DNA from: Aedoeadaptatus coxii
Lineage (GTDB): Bacteria > Bacillota > Clostridia > Tissierellales > Peptoniphilaceae
Assembly: GCF_001553115.1 (NCBI RefSeq)
Contig: NZ_KQ960171.1
Location: forward strand, 1 to 64,000
Reading direction: 5' to 3'
DNA: 64,000 nucleotides
The position numbers and the translations under genes were made by a program. The notes under the pieces were generated by a model, which saw nothing but the letters and a program-made list of their open reading frames with translations, was not told the origin of the DNA and searched no databases. Position 1 is the stretch's first letter; every line of letters starts with the position of its first letter. Positions 34,769 through 42,933 of this stretch are shown here, in pieces.

Positions 34769-35353
34769 ATGGTCAAAAAGCGTTTAAGTCCGGAGGCGCG
34801 AAAGAGAGAAATCTTAGCTGCGGCGGCAAAACTCATAACGGAAAAAGGCTATAGCCACGTCACCATGGAAGATGTTGTAGAGGCGACGGGGCTTTCCAAA
34901 GGCGGCCTATACCATTACTACAAAAGCGTCGACGACATTCTCTACGATTTAATGGTGGAGGGCATTCGCTACCGGAACGACATCATCAAGGGCGCCATGG
35001 CAACCTATGACGGCCCGATCGATCCGAAATTTGTGGCGGAGAGCATCGTGGACAAAATGCTCGACGACAACCCCTATATGCCGGTGTACGTGCAGTTTTT
35101 ACTCGCCAAACGTCGCAATGAAAAATTGGAAAAGCTGTTTTTAAAATTAAAGGAGCAAACCCTGGAAGAATTAAACACATTTTTATTTATCGAAGGGGGC
35201 GTGCAGATGAATGAGGACATGCTCGATTTGCTCACGGATTTCATCAACACGGTGATCCTCGGCAGCGAACTGTTAGATGCGCGGGAAAATTTTAAAAAGC
35301 ATCGCCAACTTCTTCTCGCTGCTGCCCAAAACATACTTAAATCGACAGTCTAA
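34769..35353 (+). CDS. TetR/AcrR-family transcriptional regulator
   Basis: 194 residues. The N-terminal HTH (residues 8-55: KREILAAAAKLITEKGYSH, VVEATGLSKGGLYHYYKS) is classic TetR; the C-terminal ligand domain is divergent. The ATG at 34769 with GGAGGAG ahead starts the conserved part. A hairpin with T-run follows its stop, so it is transcribed apart from the ABC/ECF operon downstream, although by position it may still regulate it. The ligand is unknown. Confidence 0.87.
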   Translation: MVKKRLSPEARKREILAAAAKLITEKGYSHVTMEDVVEATGLSKGGLYHYYKSVDDILYDLMVEGIRYRNDIIKGAMATYDGPIDPKFVAESIVDKMLDDNPYMPVYVQFLLAKRRNEKLEKLFLKLKEQTLEELNTFLFIEGGVQMNEDMLDLLTDFINTVILGSELLDARENFKKHRQLLLAAAQNILKSTV

Positions 35354-35371
35354 ATCGGTTTAAGTTTTTTT
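35336..35371 (+). terminator. Terminator of the TetR gene
   Basis: CTTAAATCGA pairs with TCGGTTTAAG (one G-T pair), followed by TTTTTTT. The stem includes the last TetR codons. Confidence 0.6.
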
Positions 35372-35398
35372 ACAAGATGTCGTGATAATTATTATCAT
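35369..35398 (+). promoter_or_regulatory. Promoter with perfect 7-1-7 Fur box
   Basis: TGATAAT-T-ATTATCA at 35383-35397 is a perfect 7-1-7 palindrome identical to the Fur consensus of Bacillus. It overlaps a likely -10 (TATCAT, 35393-35398) paired with TTTACA (35369-35374, 18-base spacer), so binding would block transcription of the ABC/ECF operon when iron is plentiful. Confidence 0.75.
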
Positions 35399-35413
35399 GA
35401 GAAAGGAGGTCTT

Positions 35414-37171
35414 ATGGCCATTTATAAAAAAATATTCGCATATGTACCCGAGGCGAAGGGCTATGGTTACTTATCTCTGCTTTTATCCGTTGCAAGCGCC
35501 GTAGGTCTCGTGGCAGGCTATTATTTCGTCTACTGCGTCATGGTGGCGTTGATTCAAGAAGGCAATGTCGCCCATGCCATGGCGCTCTCTATTCGCACCA
35601 TGATAACCTTGACGGTAGGCAGCTTGCTTTATTTTGCATCGGGCCTTGCATCCCATAAATTAGGATTTCATGTGGAAACCAATCTTCGCAAAAAAGGCAT
35701 CGACGGCGTAACAAATGCCAGTTTCCGCTTTTTCGATCTCAATCCAAGCGGCGTCGTTCGCAAAACCATCGACGACAACGCCGGGTTAACCCACCAATCG
35801 GTGGCGCACATGATTCCCGATTTAGGGCAAGCTTTCGTCGTGCCCATTCTAAGTGTGATCTTAGGTTTTTACGTGAGCATTCGTTTGGGCATCGTCCTCG
35901 TCGTTCTCATCGTTATCGGCGGTTTGCTCTTTAAATCCATGATGGGCGGGGAAACGAAATTTATGCAAATTTACCAAGACGCCTTAAAGCGTATGAGTGC
36001 CGAAACGGTGGAATACATTCGAGGCATTCAAGTTGTCAAAATTTTCGGCGCCGACGTCCAATCTTTTAAAGCACTGCACGACGCCATTCACGATTACGCA
36101 AAATACGCCTACGCCTATTCCAAATCCTGCAAATTGCCTTACACGGCGATTCAATGGCTCTTAATTGGCGTCATCGCCATCGTCATGGTTCCCCTGTCAT
36201 TATACTTACACCGGGTAGGCGATATGCGTTCTTTCTACGTGGAACTGATCATGCTCCTCTTTATTTCGGGGGTCACCTTTTCATCCCTCATGCGGATCAT
36301 GTATTCAAGCATGTATATTTTTAACGCCAACTACGCACTTTCCAATTTAGAAAAAATGTACGACGACATGCTGAAAGATAAAATCGCCTTCGGAACGAAG
36401 GAAACATTCGACGGGGAGGACATCGCCTTTTCCCATGTGGACTTCGGCTACGGGGACAAGAGCGTCTTTAAGGATTTCAATCTGAACTTGGACGGGGGCA
36501 AAACCTATGCCCTTATCGGCGCGTCGGGATCGGGGAAATCCACCCTCGCCAAATTGCTTTCCGGATTTTATAAAATCGACGGCGGCGACATTTTAATCGG
36601 CGGAACGCCTTTATCCGATTATTCGGAAAAAGCCGTGGCGGAAAACATCGCCTTTATTTTCCAAGATCCGAAACTCTTTAACGGCTCTATCTTCGACAAT
36701 ATCGCCGTCGCCAAAAAAGGCGCCACGGAAGAAGAGGTATTGAAGGCGCTGAAAGACGCCGCCTCCATGGACATTATCGAAAACCTTCCCAACGGCATAC
36801 ACACTTTAATCGGCGCCAAAGGCGTGTACCTTTCCGGTGGAGAAAAACAACGAATCGCTATTGCCCGCGCCATGTTGAAAGATGCAAAAATCGTGGTAAT
36901 GGACGAAGCAAGCGCCGCCATCGACGCCGACAATGAATACAAATTGCAGGCATCCTTTAAAAAGCTCATGGAAGGCAAGACCGTCATTATGATCGCCCAC
37001 CGCTTGACGAGCGTGCGAAACGTAGATGAAATCCTCGTCATGGAAAAGGGGAAAGTTGTCGAGCGGGGAAGCCACGACGTGCTGATGGCAAAAGACAGCT
37101 ACTACAAGCGGGAACTTTTGCGCTATAACATGGCCAATGATTGGAGGATCAACGATGAAAGAGCACTTTAA
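35414..37171 (+). CDS. ABC half-transporter, IrtA/YbtP-like (TMD-NBD)
   Basis: 585 residues: six-helix exporter-fold domain (1-320) then an ATPase (about 335-575) with Walker A GASGSGKST, Q-loop IFQDPKLF, signature LSGGEKQRI and Walker B IVVMDEAS. Exporter-fold half-transporters next to each other and under Fur control are the pattern of YbtP/YbtQ and IrtA/IrtB, which import iron-siderophore complexes despite their fold. First gene of a five-gene operon; overlaps the next gene by 17 bases. The alternative is export of a self-made metallophore. Confidence 0.82.
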   Translation: MAIYKKIFAYVPEAKGYGYLSLLLSVASAVGLVAGYYFVYCVMVALIQEGNVAHAMALSIRTMITLTVGSLLYFASGLASHKLGFHVETNLRKKGIDGVTNASFRFFDLNPSGVVRKTIDDNAGLTHQSVAHMIPDLGQAFVVPILSVILGFYVSIRLGIVLVVLIVIGGLLFKSMMGGETKFMQIYQDALKRMSAETVEYIRGIQVVKIFGADVQSFKALHDAIHDYAKYAYAYSKSCKLPYTAIQWLLIGVIAIVMVPLSLYLHRVGDMRSFYVELIMLLFISGVTFSSLMRIMYSSMYIFNANYALSNLEKMYDDMLKDKIAFGTKETFDGEDIAFSHVDFGYGDKSVFKDFNLNLDGGKTYALIGASGSGKSTLAKLLSGFYKIDGGDILIGGTPLSDYSEKAVAENIAFIFQDPKLFNGSIFDNIAVAKKGATEEEVLKALKDAASMDIIENLPNGIHTLIGAKGVYLSGGEKQRIAIARAMLKDAKIVVMDEASAAIDADNEYKLQASFKKLMEGKTVIMIAHRLTSVRNVDEILVMEKGKVVERGSHDVLMAKDSYYKRELLRYNMANDWRINDERAL

Positions 37172-38873
37172 AAAGAAATTCCATGTAACCGAAGAAGGTG
37201 CACAGGGATTGGTGCGTGCCGTGTGGGCGAGCTTTATCGTCAACGTCATCGCCATGTTTCCCGTCATGATTCTTATGTTGCTGGGTCAGCAGATTTTAGA
37301 AGGCACATTCCATTCGCAAACACTTTATTTCGCACTATCTCTCGGCATTTGCGTGATCTTATTTATTGCCCTTCTCGTCGAATACGAGCGCATGTATAAC
37401 GCCACCTACAAAGAATCGGCGAACTTGCGTGAAAATTTAGGGAAGACTTTGGCGAAATTGCCCCTGGCCTTTTTCTCAAAACGCAATTTAAGCGACTTGG
37501 CACAATCCATTATGTCCGACGTAGATACTCTCGAACACGCCATGAGCCACGCCATTCCGAAAATTTACGGGCTCTACCTCTTTATCCCCATTCTCGGCAT
37601 CATGCTGTTGGCGGGAAATGTTAAGCTGGGCCTTGCGGTCATCCTTCCCATGACGCTGCGCCTTTTAATCCTCGTCGCGTTTAAAGGAGAGGGCATTAAG
37701 AGTAATAAAAAATTCTTCGATCAGCTGCGGGCCAATGCGGAAGATTTTCAAGAGGCCATTGAACTCCATCAGGAAATCCGGAGCTACCATTTAACGGATG
37801 AGGTTCAAAAAGACCTTGACGAAAAAATGGACGAAAGCGAAAAGATCCAGATGAAGACCGAAGGCTTAACTATAGTCGTTATGGCCCTGTCGAATTTATT
37901 TTCCTTTATCAGTCTCGGGATCGTCCTTTACGTCGGCGTCGGGCTCCTCGCCAAAGGAGAAGTGAGCTTACTTTATGTCGTAGGCTACGTCCTCGCCGCC
38001 ATGAAGCTTAAAGATTTAATTGATCTTTCCAGCGAAACGGCTTTGGAAATTCGCTACATTACCCCTCGCGTCGAAAATATAGCCTCTATTCAAGATGCGC
38101 CCCTTCAAAAGGGAAAAGACGTGGATCTTCGACGCGTAAGCATTGATGTAGAAGATGTTCACTTCGGCTACGGGGACAATAACGTGCTGGACGGCGTGAA
38201 CTTCACCGCTCGCCAAGGGGACGTTACCGCCCTCGTCGGCCCCAGCGGCTGCGGCAAGAGCACCCTTTTAAAACTTATGAGCCGCCTTTACGATTACGAT
38301 TCCGGCGCCATACGCATCGACGACTACGACATTCAAAATGTTTCCACCGACTCCCTCTTTAAAAAGACATCCATCGTCTTCCAAGACGTGATGCTGTTTA
38401 ATACGAGCGTCATGGAAAACATCCGCATCGGGCGTTTGGATGCCACCGATGAGGAAGTAAAAGAAGCTGCGCGCATGGCCAATTGCATGGATTTCATCGA
38501 CGACATGCCCGAAGGGTTTGATACGGCCATCGGAGAAAACGGACAGGAACTTTCCGGCGGTCAACGGCAACGGCTTTCCATTGCCCGCGCCTTCTTAAAA
38601 GATGCGCCTATTTTAATTCTCGACGAAATCGCATCCAGCTTGGATGTAGAAAACGAACGGGCCATTCAACAATCCCTGAACCACTTGATTCAAAACAAAA
38701 CCGTGGTCATTATTTCCCACCGCTTAAAGAGCGTGGAAAAAGCGGATAAAATCGTCGTATTAAACAAGGGAAAAGTCGAAGGGGAAGGCAAACATGACGA
38801 ACTGCTGAAAACCTCGCCGACCTATCGAAACCTTATAGAAAAATCTGAAATGGCGGAAGCCTTTGTATATTAG
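37155..38873 (+). CDS. ABC half-transporter, IrtB/YbtQ-like (TMD-NBD)
   Basis: 572 residues with the same layout as its neighbour: exporter-type membrane domain, then ATPase with Walker A GPSGCGKST, signature LSGGQRQRL and Walker B ILILDEIAS. In the Walker B region Glu follows Asp, so the site is catalytically competent. It presumably forms a heterodimer with the upstream half. The ATG at 37155 has GGAGG ahead and lies inside the end of the previous gene. Confidence 0.82.
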   Translation: MKEHFKKKFHVTEEGAQGLVRAVWASFIVNVIAMFPVMILMLLGQQILEGTFHSQTLYFALSLGICVILFIALLVEYERMYNATYKESANLRENLGKTLAKLPLAFFSKRNLSDLAQSIMSDVDTLEHAMSHAIPKIYGLYLFIPILGIMLLAGNVKLGLAVILPMTLRLLILVAFKGEGIKSNKKFFDQLRANAEDFQEAIELHQEIRSYHLTDEVQKDLDEKMDESEKIQMKTEGLTIVVMALSNLFSFISLGIVLYVGVGLLAKGEVSLLYVVGYVLAAMKLKDLIDLSSETALEIRYITPRVENIASIQDAPLQKGKDVDLRRVSIDVEDVHFGYGDNNVLDGVNFTARQGDVTALVGPSGCGKSTLLKLMSRLYDYDSGAIRIDDYDIQNVSTDSLFKKTSIVFQDVMLFNTSVMENIRIGRLDATDEEVKEAARMANCMDFIDDMPEGFDTAIGENGQELSGGQRQRLSIARAFLKDAPILILDEIASSLDVENERAIQQSLNHLIQNKTVVIISHRLKSVEKADKIVVLNKGKVEGEGKHDELLKTSPTYRNLIEKSEMAEAFVY

Positions 38874-38881
38874 GAGGAAGT

Positions 38882-39463
38882 ATGAAGAATGAAAAATTAA
38901 AGATCAAAGATCTCGTTACCATCGGGATCTTTGCCGTTATCTATTTTATTGTAATGTTCGGCGTCGGCATGATGGGCATGATCCCTATTTTATTTTTAAT
39001 CTACCCGACCATTCTCGGCATCGTCAGCGGCGTCATCGTCATGTTGTTTATGGCGAAAGAACAAAAACCTTGGGCGCTTTTTATCTTCGGAATGTTGACG
39101 CCCCTCGGAATGTTTGCCATGGGGCATACTTACGTGGTGCCTGTCCACGCATTGGTGATCATGTTGATTGCCGAATTTATTCGCCGAGGCGGAAATTATC
39201 GTTCCTTTAAATATAACGCCATCGCCTTTGGTATTTTTAACATGTGGATTTGCGGATCCCTTATGCAAATGCTTCTGGCAAAGGAAAAATACTTGGAAAT
39301 GTGTGCCATGATGGGATCGGATTATACTCAAGCCCTTGAAAAACTTATCACCTACCCCCATATGGCCATAGTCTATGCAGGAGCTTTTATCGGCGGCATC
39401 GTCGGCGCGTGGATCGGCCGCGCCATGCTTAAAAAACACTTCATTAAGGCGGGCATTGCATAA
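38882..39463 (+). CDS. ECF transporter S component (MptD-like)
   Basis: 193 residues, six hydrophobic segments, short cytoplasmic start (KNEKLKIKDLVTIGIFAVIYFI). It resembles the MptD/Trep_Strep family of putative ECF substrate-binding subunits. With the T and A subunits following it forms a dedicated (group I) ECF importer. The Fur box suggests its substrate is iron-related (siderophore, haem or a metal precursor), but family members have no proven substrate that I know of. The stop overlaps the T-component start. Confidence 0.8.
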   Translation: MKNEKLKIKDLVTIGIFAVIYFIVMFGVGMMGMIPILFLIYPTILGIVSGVIVMLFMAKEQKPWALFIFGMLTPLGMFAMGHTYVVPVHALVIMLIAEFIRRGGNYRSFKYNAIAFGIFNMWICGSLMQMLLAKEKYLEMCAMMGSDYTQALEKLITYPHMAIVYAGAFIGGIVGAWIGRAMLKKHFIKAGIA

Positions 39464-40152
39464 TGAATGGAACGGTAAGTGTTTCATTTAATCCAAACCC
39501 CATTACGAAATTCATCGTTACCATGCTCGTAAGCTTTACCGTATTACACCCCATCGGACTGTTTGCGTGGGGAGTTATGGTGTGGATCAGTTTGTTTTTT
39601 TGGTTGAGAGGATTAAAAAAAGAAGCAGTGCAAAGCTTTTTGGTTTTCGCTCTTCTTTATTTCCTGCCGAATTTTGAAGGCGCCATGGCCCTTCCCGGAT
39701 TTTTAAAAATGTTTGTCGCCCTTTTAGTCGTGGTTAAAATGTTTTACCTGCCCTTTATGGCGGGGAAATACCTGATTCAAACATCCGATGTAGGCGATAT
39801 TATAACCTCCATGGATACCGTTCATGTACCCAGGGCCATTACCATCCCCTTCGCCGTCATGTTTCGCTTTTTCCCCTCCTTTAAGGAAGAACATCACCAC
39901 ATTAAGCAGGCGATGAAAATACGAGGGATAACGTTGAAAAATCCTTTGCGCTACGGGGAATATGTAAGTGTTCCGTTGCTCATTTTATCGTCGACTATTG
40001 CCGACGATATTGCCATGGCGGCGGAAACGCGGGGAATCGGCATTGAGGGAGAGAAAACACGCTTTCGGGAAGTGAAACGGGGCGTCGTCGACCTCGTGTA
40101 TTTTCTCGGCGTATTCGGTTTTGTATTGGGAGGCTGGTTATGCTCGAGATAA
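39463..40152 (+). CDS. ECF transporter T component (CbiQ/EcfT family)
   Basis: 229 residues with about five hydrophobic segments. The two cytoplasmic coupling helices with the A-R-G-type motifs are visible: ALMKIRGI-like KQAMKIRGITL near 147 and MAAETRGIGIEG near 190. EcfT couples the two ATPases to the S component. ATG overlaps the upstream TAA (taATGa context), and its end overlaps the ATPase gene by 13 bases. Confidence 0.87.
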   Translation: MNGTVSVSFNPNPITKFIVTMLVSFTVLHPIGLFAWGVMVWISLFFWLRGLKKEAVQSFLVFALLYFLPNFEGAMALPGFLKMFVALLVVVKMFYLPFMAGKYLIQTSDVGDIITSMDTVHVPRAITIPFAVMFRFFPSFKEEHHHIKQAMKIRGITLKNPLRYGEYVSVPLLILSSTIADDIAMAAETRGIGIEGEKTRFREVKRGVVDLVYFLGVFGFVLGGWLCSR

Positions 40153-41537
40153 AACATTTATCCCTAACGTACGGCGAGGCCGAAAAAAGCTTACACGACA
40201 TTACATTTTCTGTAGCAAACGGCGAATGCGTCTTGCTCACGGGGAAGAGCGGATCCGGTAAATCTTCCATTTTACGCGCCATTAACGGCATCGCCTCTTC
40301 TTACGACGGGGCATCTCTCGAAGGGGAGATACTGATCGACGGTCGAGCAGTCGAAAAAATGAGCATGGCCGATCTGTCCCAAATGATAGCCAGCGTGTTT
40401 CAAAATCCAAAGACCCATTTTTTCAATGTGGATACGACTTTGGAACTGGTATTTTATTTGGAGAACATAGGCCTTAGTCGCGAAAAAATGAAGGAGCGAT
40501 TGGAGAAAATGCTCGCTCTTTTCCATATTCGGCATTTAATGGATCGTGATATTTTTAAATTATCCGGCGGTGAAAAACAAGTGTTGAGCATCGCCGCGGC
40601 TTATATAAGTGGTGCGCCCATTATCCTGCTCGACGAACCGTCGTCAAATTTAGATGAAAAGACGACCCGAATCTTACACGATATGCTTTATGTGCTAAAA
40701 CGAGAAGGCATTACATTAGTGATTGCCGAACATCGGCTTTATTACCTTATGGATCTCGTGGACAGAGTATATCTTATGGAGAATGGAAAGCTGAAAACAA
40801 CTTTTAACAAAAGTGCGTTTTTGGATCTTTCCGAAAAAGCGTTGTATACCCAAGGGTTACGTTCGACACGCTCTGTAGAATTAAAGGAAAAATCAGGGAA
40901 TCATAACGGATCCGATCTCAACATTCACTGTTTACAGCACTTTTTTGAGGGATCGGTCAAAGGATTTTCCGTAGAAGGTATTGGCCTCGAAAAAGGAAAA
41001 GTTTACGGCATCGTCGGCACCAATGGCTGTGGAAAGTCCACATTCCTCAGAAGCCTTCTCGGCATCGAAAAGAGCGCGAAAGATGATATCGAGTTTAAAG
41101 GTGTAAAGATGCCAAAGCGTAAACGACTGGCACAATCCGCATTGGTTATGCAGGATGTGAACCATCAACTTTTCAGCGATACTGTGGCGGGGGAAGTCGT
41201 GCTCGGGCAAAAGACGATTGACGAGGAAAAGCGCGAACAAATATTGGATCGCTTAAACCTTTTGGATAAGAAAGAGCGCCATCCCATGAGTTTGTCCGGC
41301 GGCGAAAAGCAAAGGGTCGCCATCGCTTCGGTTTTATTAAGTGATAGGGAAATTATCGGCCTTGACGAGCCGACAAGTGGAATGGATTACGAAAACATGG
41401 TAAGTATTTCGGGACTAACGCGGTCGTTGGCAAAGGATGGAAGAATTTTAATCGTCGTTTCCCATGATACGGAATTTTTAAATCGTACGGCAGATGAGAT
41501 CATCGACATGCGTTCTTTCGGAATTCAAAAGCATTGA
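40140..41537 (+). CDS. ECF transporter double ATPase (EcfA-EcfA' fusion)
   Basis: 465 residues containing two ABC ATPase domains in one chain: Walker A GKSGSGKSS near 38-46, signature LSGGEKQVL and Walker B IILLDEPS in the first half (1-215); Walker A GTNGCGKST near 298, LSGGEKQRV and IIGLDEPT in the second (about 260-460). This duplicated form (as in YkoD-type) replaces separate EcfA1/EcfA2. It completes a five-gene Fur-box operon and is followed by a terminator. Confidence 0.9.
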   Translation: MLEIKHLSLTYGEAEKSLHDITFSVANGECVLLTGKSGSGKSSILRAINGIASSYDGASLEGEILIDGRAVEKMSMADLSQMIASVFQNPKTHFFNVDTTLELVFYLENIGLSREKMKERLEKMLALFHIRHLMDRDIFKLSGGEKQVLSIAAAYISGAPIILLDEPSSNLDEKTTRILHDMLYVLKREGITLVIAEHRLYYLMDLVDRVYLMENGKLKTTFNKSAFLDLSEKALYTQGLRSTRSVELKEKSGNHNGSDLNIHCLQHFFEGSVKGFSVEGIGLEKGKVYGIVGTNGCGKSTFLRSLLGIEKSAKDDIEFKGVKMPKRKRLAQSALVMQDVNHQLFSDTVAGEVVLGQKTIDEEKREQILDRLNLLDKKERHPMSLSGGEKQRVAIASVLLSDREIIGLDEPTSGMDYENMVSISGLTRSLAKDGRILIVVSHDTEFLNRTADEIIDMRSFGIQKH

Positions 41538-41540
41538 ACT

Positions 41541-41578
41541 AAAAAAGCAGGTTGCCCTTAGGGTCAGCCTGCTTTTTC
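41541..41578. terminator. Bidirectional terminator
   Basis: AAAAAAGCAGG ... CCTGCTTTTT with an inner CCCTTAGGG. It lies between the convergent ECF operon and YcxB-like gene and has T-runs in both directions. Confidence 0.85.
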
Positions 41579-41585
41579 TATTTTT

Positions 41586-42065
41586 TTATTGTATTTTGCT
41601 CTTTACATTGTCCGCTGCCATGTCTTTCGGCAAGAGGTAGGCGGAGGGGGCGTCTTTGTAAAAGATGTAATAAAATCCGCCGTCGCCTTCCATAACATAG
41701 CGAATGTCGTCGTAGGCAAATTCCACATCGCCGTCTTGGACGCCTTTTTCGTCGATGGTGGCGTGGTGATCGCCGATAGGCAGATCTTTTTTCATTTTTT
41801 TAATAAGCTGTTTTAGTTTTTTCTTCATGCTGCGATTAAAGAAAAACTGATACAAAAAGGGCCAAAGGACGAGGACGAGTCCGAGGGGCAGTAATCCCTT
41901 CAGTTCTTTTCCCGTAGCGTAATAAAAAATGGCGATGGCGATAAACACGACAATGGGCATGGCCATTTGAATGTACATGGTGCGTTTCGCCGTTGGGTTT
42001 GCCTTAAACATATGCCATTGGTAGTGAAAGTAATCTTCTTCTGTAATGGTAAATTTTTTCTTCAT
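41586..42065 (-). CDS. YcxB-like domain membrane protein
   Basis: 159 residues: a short N-terminal strand region (FTITEEDYFHYQWHMF), two membrane helices at about 32-70, then a beta-rich cytoplasmic domain (DHHATIDEKGVQDGDVEFAYDDIRYVME...FYYIFYKDAPSAYLLPKD), as in the YcxB-like family of unknown function. The start at 42065 has GGAGG five bases ahead; the longer in-frame start at 42110 does not. Monocistronic. Confidence 0.75.
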   Translation of the reverse strand: MKKKFTITEEDYFHYQWHMFKANPTAKRTMYIQMAMPIVVFIAIAIFYYATGKELKGLLPLGLVLVLWPFLYQFFFNRSMKKKLKQLIKKMKKDLPIGDHHATIDEKGVQDGDVEFAYDDIRYVMEGDGGFYYIFYKDAPSAYLLPKDMAADNVKSKIQ

Positions 42066-42230
42066 AGTGCCTCCTTCCTTGATTGTACTGAACTTAGAGG
42101 CGTTAAACAAGAAAAATAAAAGTCAAAAATAGACAAGTATCTTCCGCGGTGATAGACTGTTTTTAAGTTATATGATTCCCTGGGAAATAGGGTACGGACT
42201 TAACAGAATGAAGGAAATGAGGGGAATGTT

Positions 42231-42932
42231 TTGGCTTTTGTAGAATTTATCGAATCGACAAAGACCTACGGCAGCGGCGCGGCGAAAACCGTGGCCAATG
42301 ATCGGATCTCTTTTACCATTGAAGAGGGAGAATTTGTCGCCATTGTAGGCCCTTCCGGCGCGGGGAAGTCGACGATTTTAAATATTTTAGGTGGTATGGA
42401 CACGAATGATTCCGGAAAGGTGATGGTAGACGGAAAGGATATCGCCGCCATGACGGAGAAGGAACTTACCACCTATCGCCGCAACGATGTGGGCTTTGTG
42501 TTTCAATTTTATAATTTGATTCCCAATTTAACGGCGCTGGAAAATGTGGAGCTCGCCAATGCCATCGTGGACGACGCCATGGATGCGGAGGAGGTTTTGG
42601 ATCAGGTGGGCCTCGGCGAGCGGAAGAATCACTTTCCCTCTCAACTTTCGGGAGGCGAGCAACAACGGGTGGCCATCGCCCGCGCCCTCGGGAAGAATCC
42701 CAAGCTTTTGCTTTGCGACGAGCCCACCGGCGCCTTGGATTTTAAAACCGGCAAGCGCGTGCTCAAGCTGTTGGAAACGAGCGCGCGAAAGCACGATCAG
42801 ACGCTGATCGTCATTACCCACAATCGCGCCATTGCCGAAGCGGCGGATCGGGTCATCGAAATTAACGACGCCAAGGTGCGGGATATTTACGTCAACGAAC
42901 ATCCCAAGACCATAGATGAAATCGAGTGGTAA
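42231..42932 (+). CDS. ABC transporter ATPase (MacB/LolD-type)
   Basis: 233 residues from a TTG start (AFVEFIEST) with GAGGGG seven bases ahead; the nearby ATG at 42226 is out of frame. Walker [11 protein letters not shown]-loop [14 protein letters not shown], signature LSGGEQQRV and Walker [13 protein letters not shown] are intact and typical of the MacB/LolD class that drives FtsX-type permeases. The permease gene overlaps or abuts its stop. Confidence 0.9.
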   Translation: MAFVEFIESTKTYGSGAAKTVANDRISFTIEEGEFVAIVGPSGAGKSTILNILGGMDTNDSGKVMVDGKDIAAMTEKELTTYRRNDVGFVFQFYNLIPNLTALENVELANAIVDDAMDAEEVLDQVGLGERKNHFPSQLSGGEQQRVAIARALGKNPKLLLCDEPTGALDFKTGKRVLKLLETSARKHDQTLIVITHNRAIAEAADRVIEINDAKVRDIYVNEHPKTIDEIEW

Positions 42933-42933
42933 T

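Noticed and set aside
42916-42933. ATG at 42916 as the start of the large permease
   Set aside because: It has no SD and lies inside the ATPase gene; the ATG at 42934 directly after the ATPase stop is more likely, though not proven.
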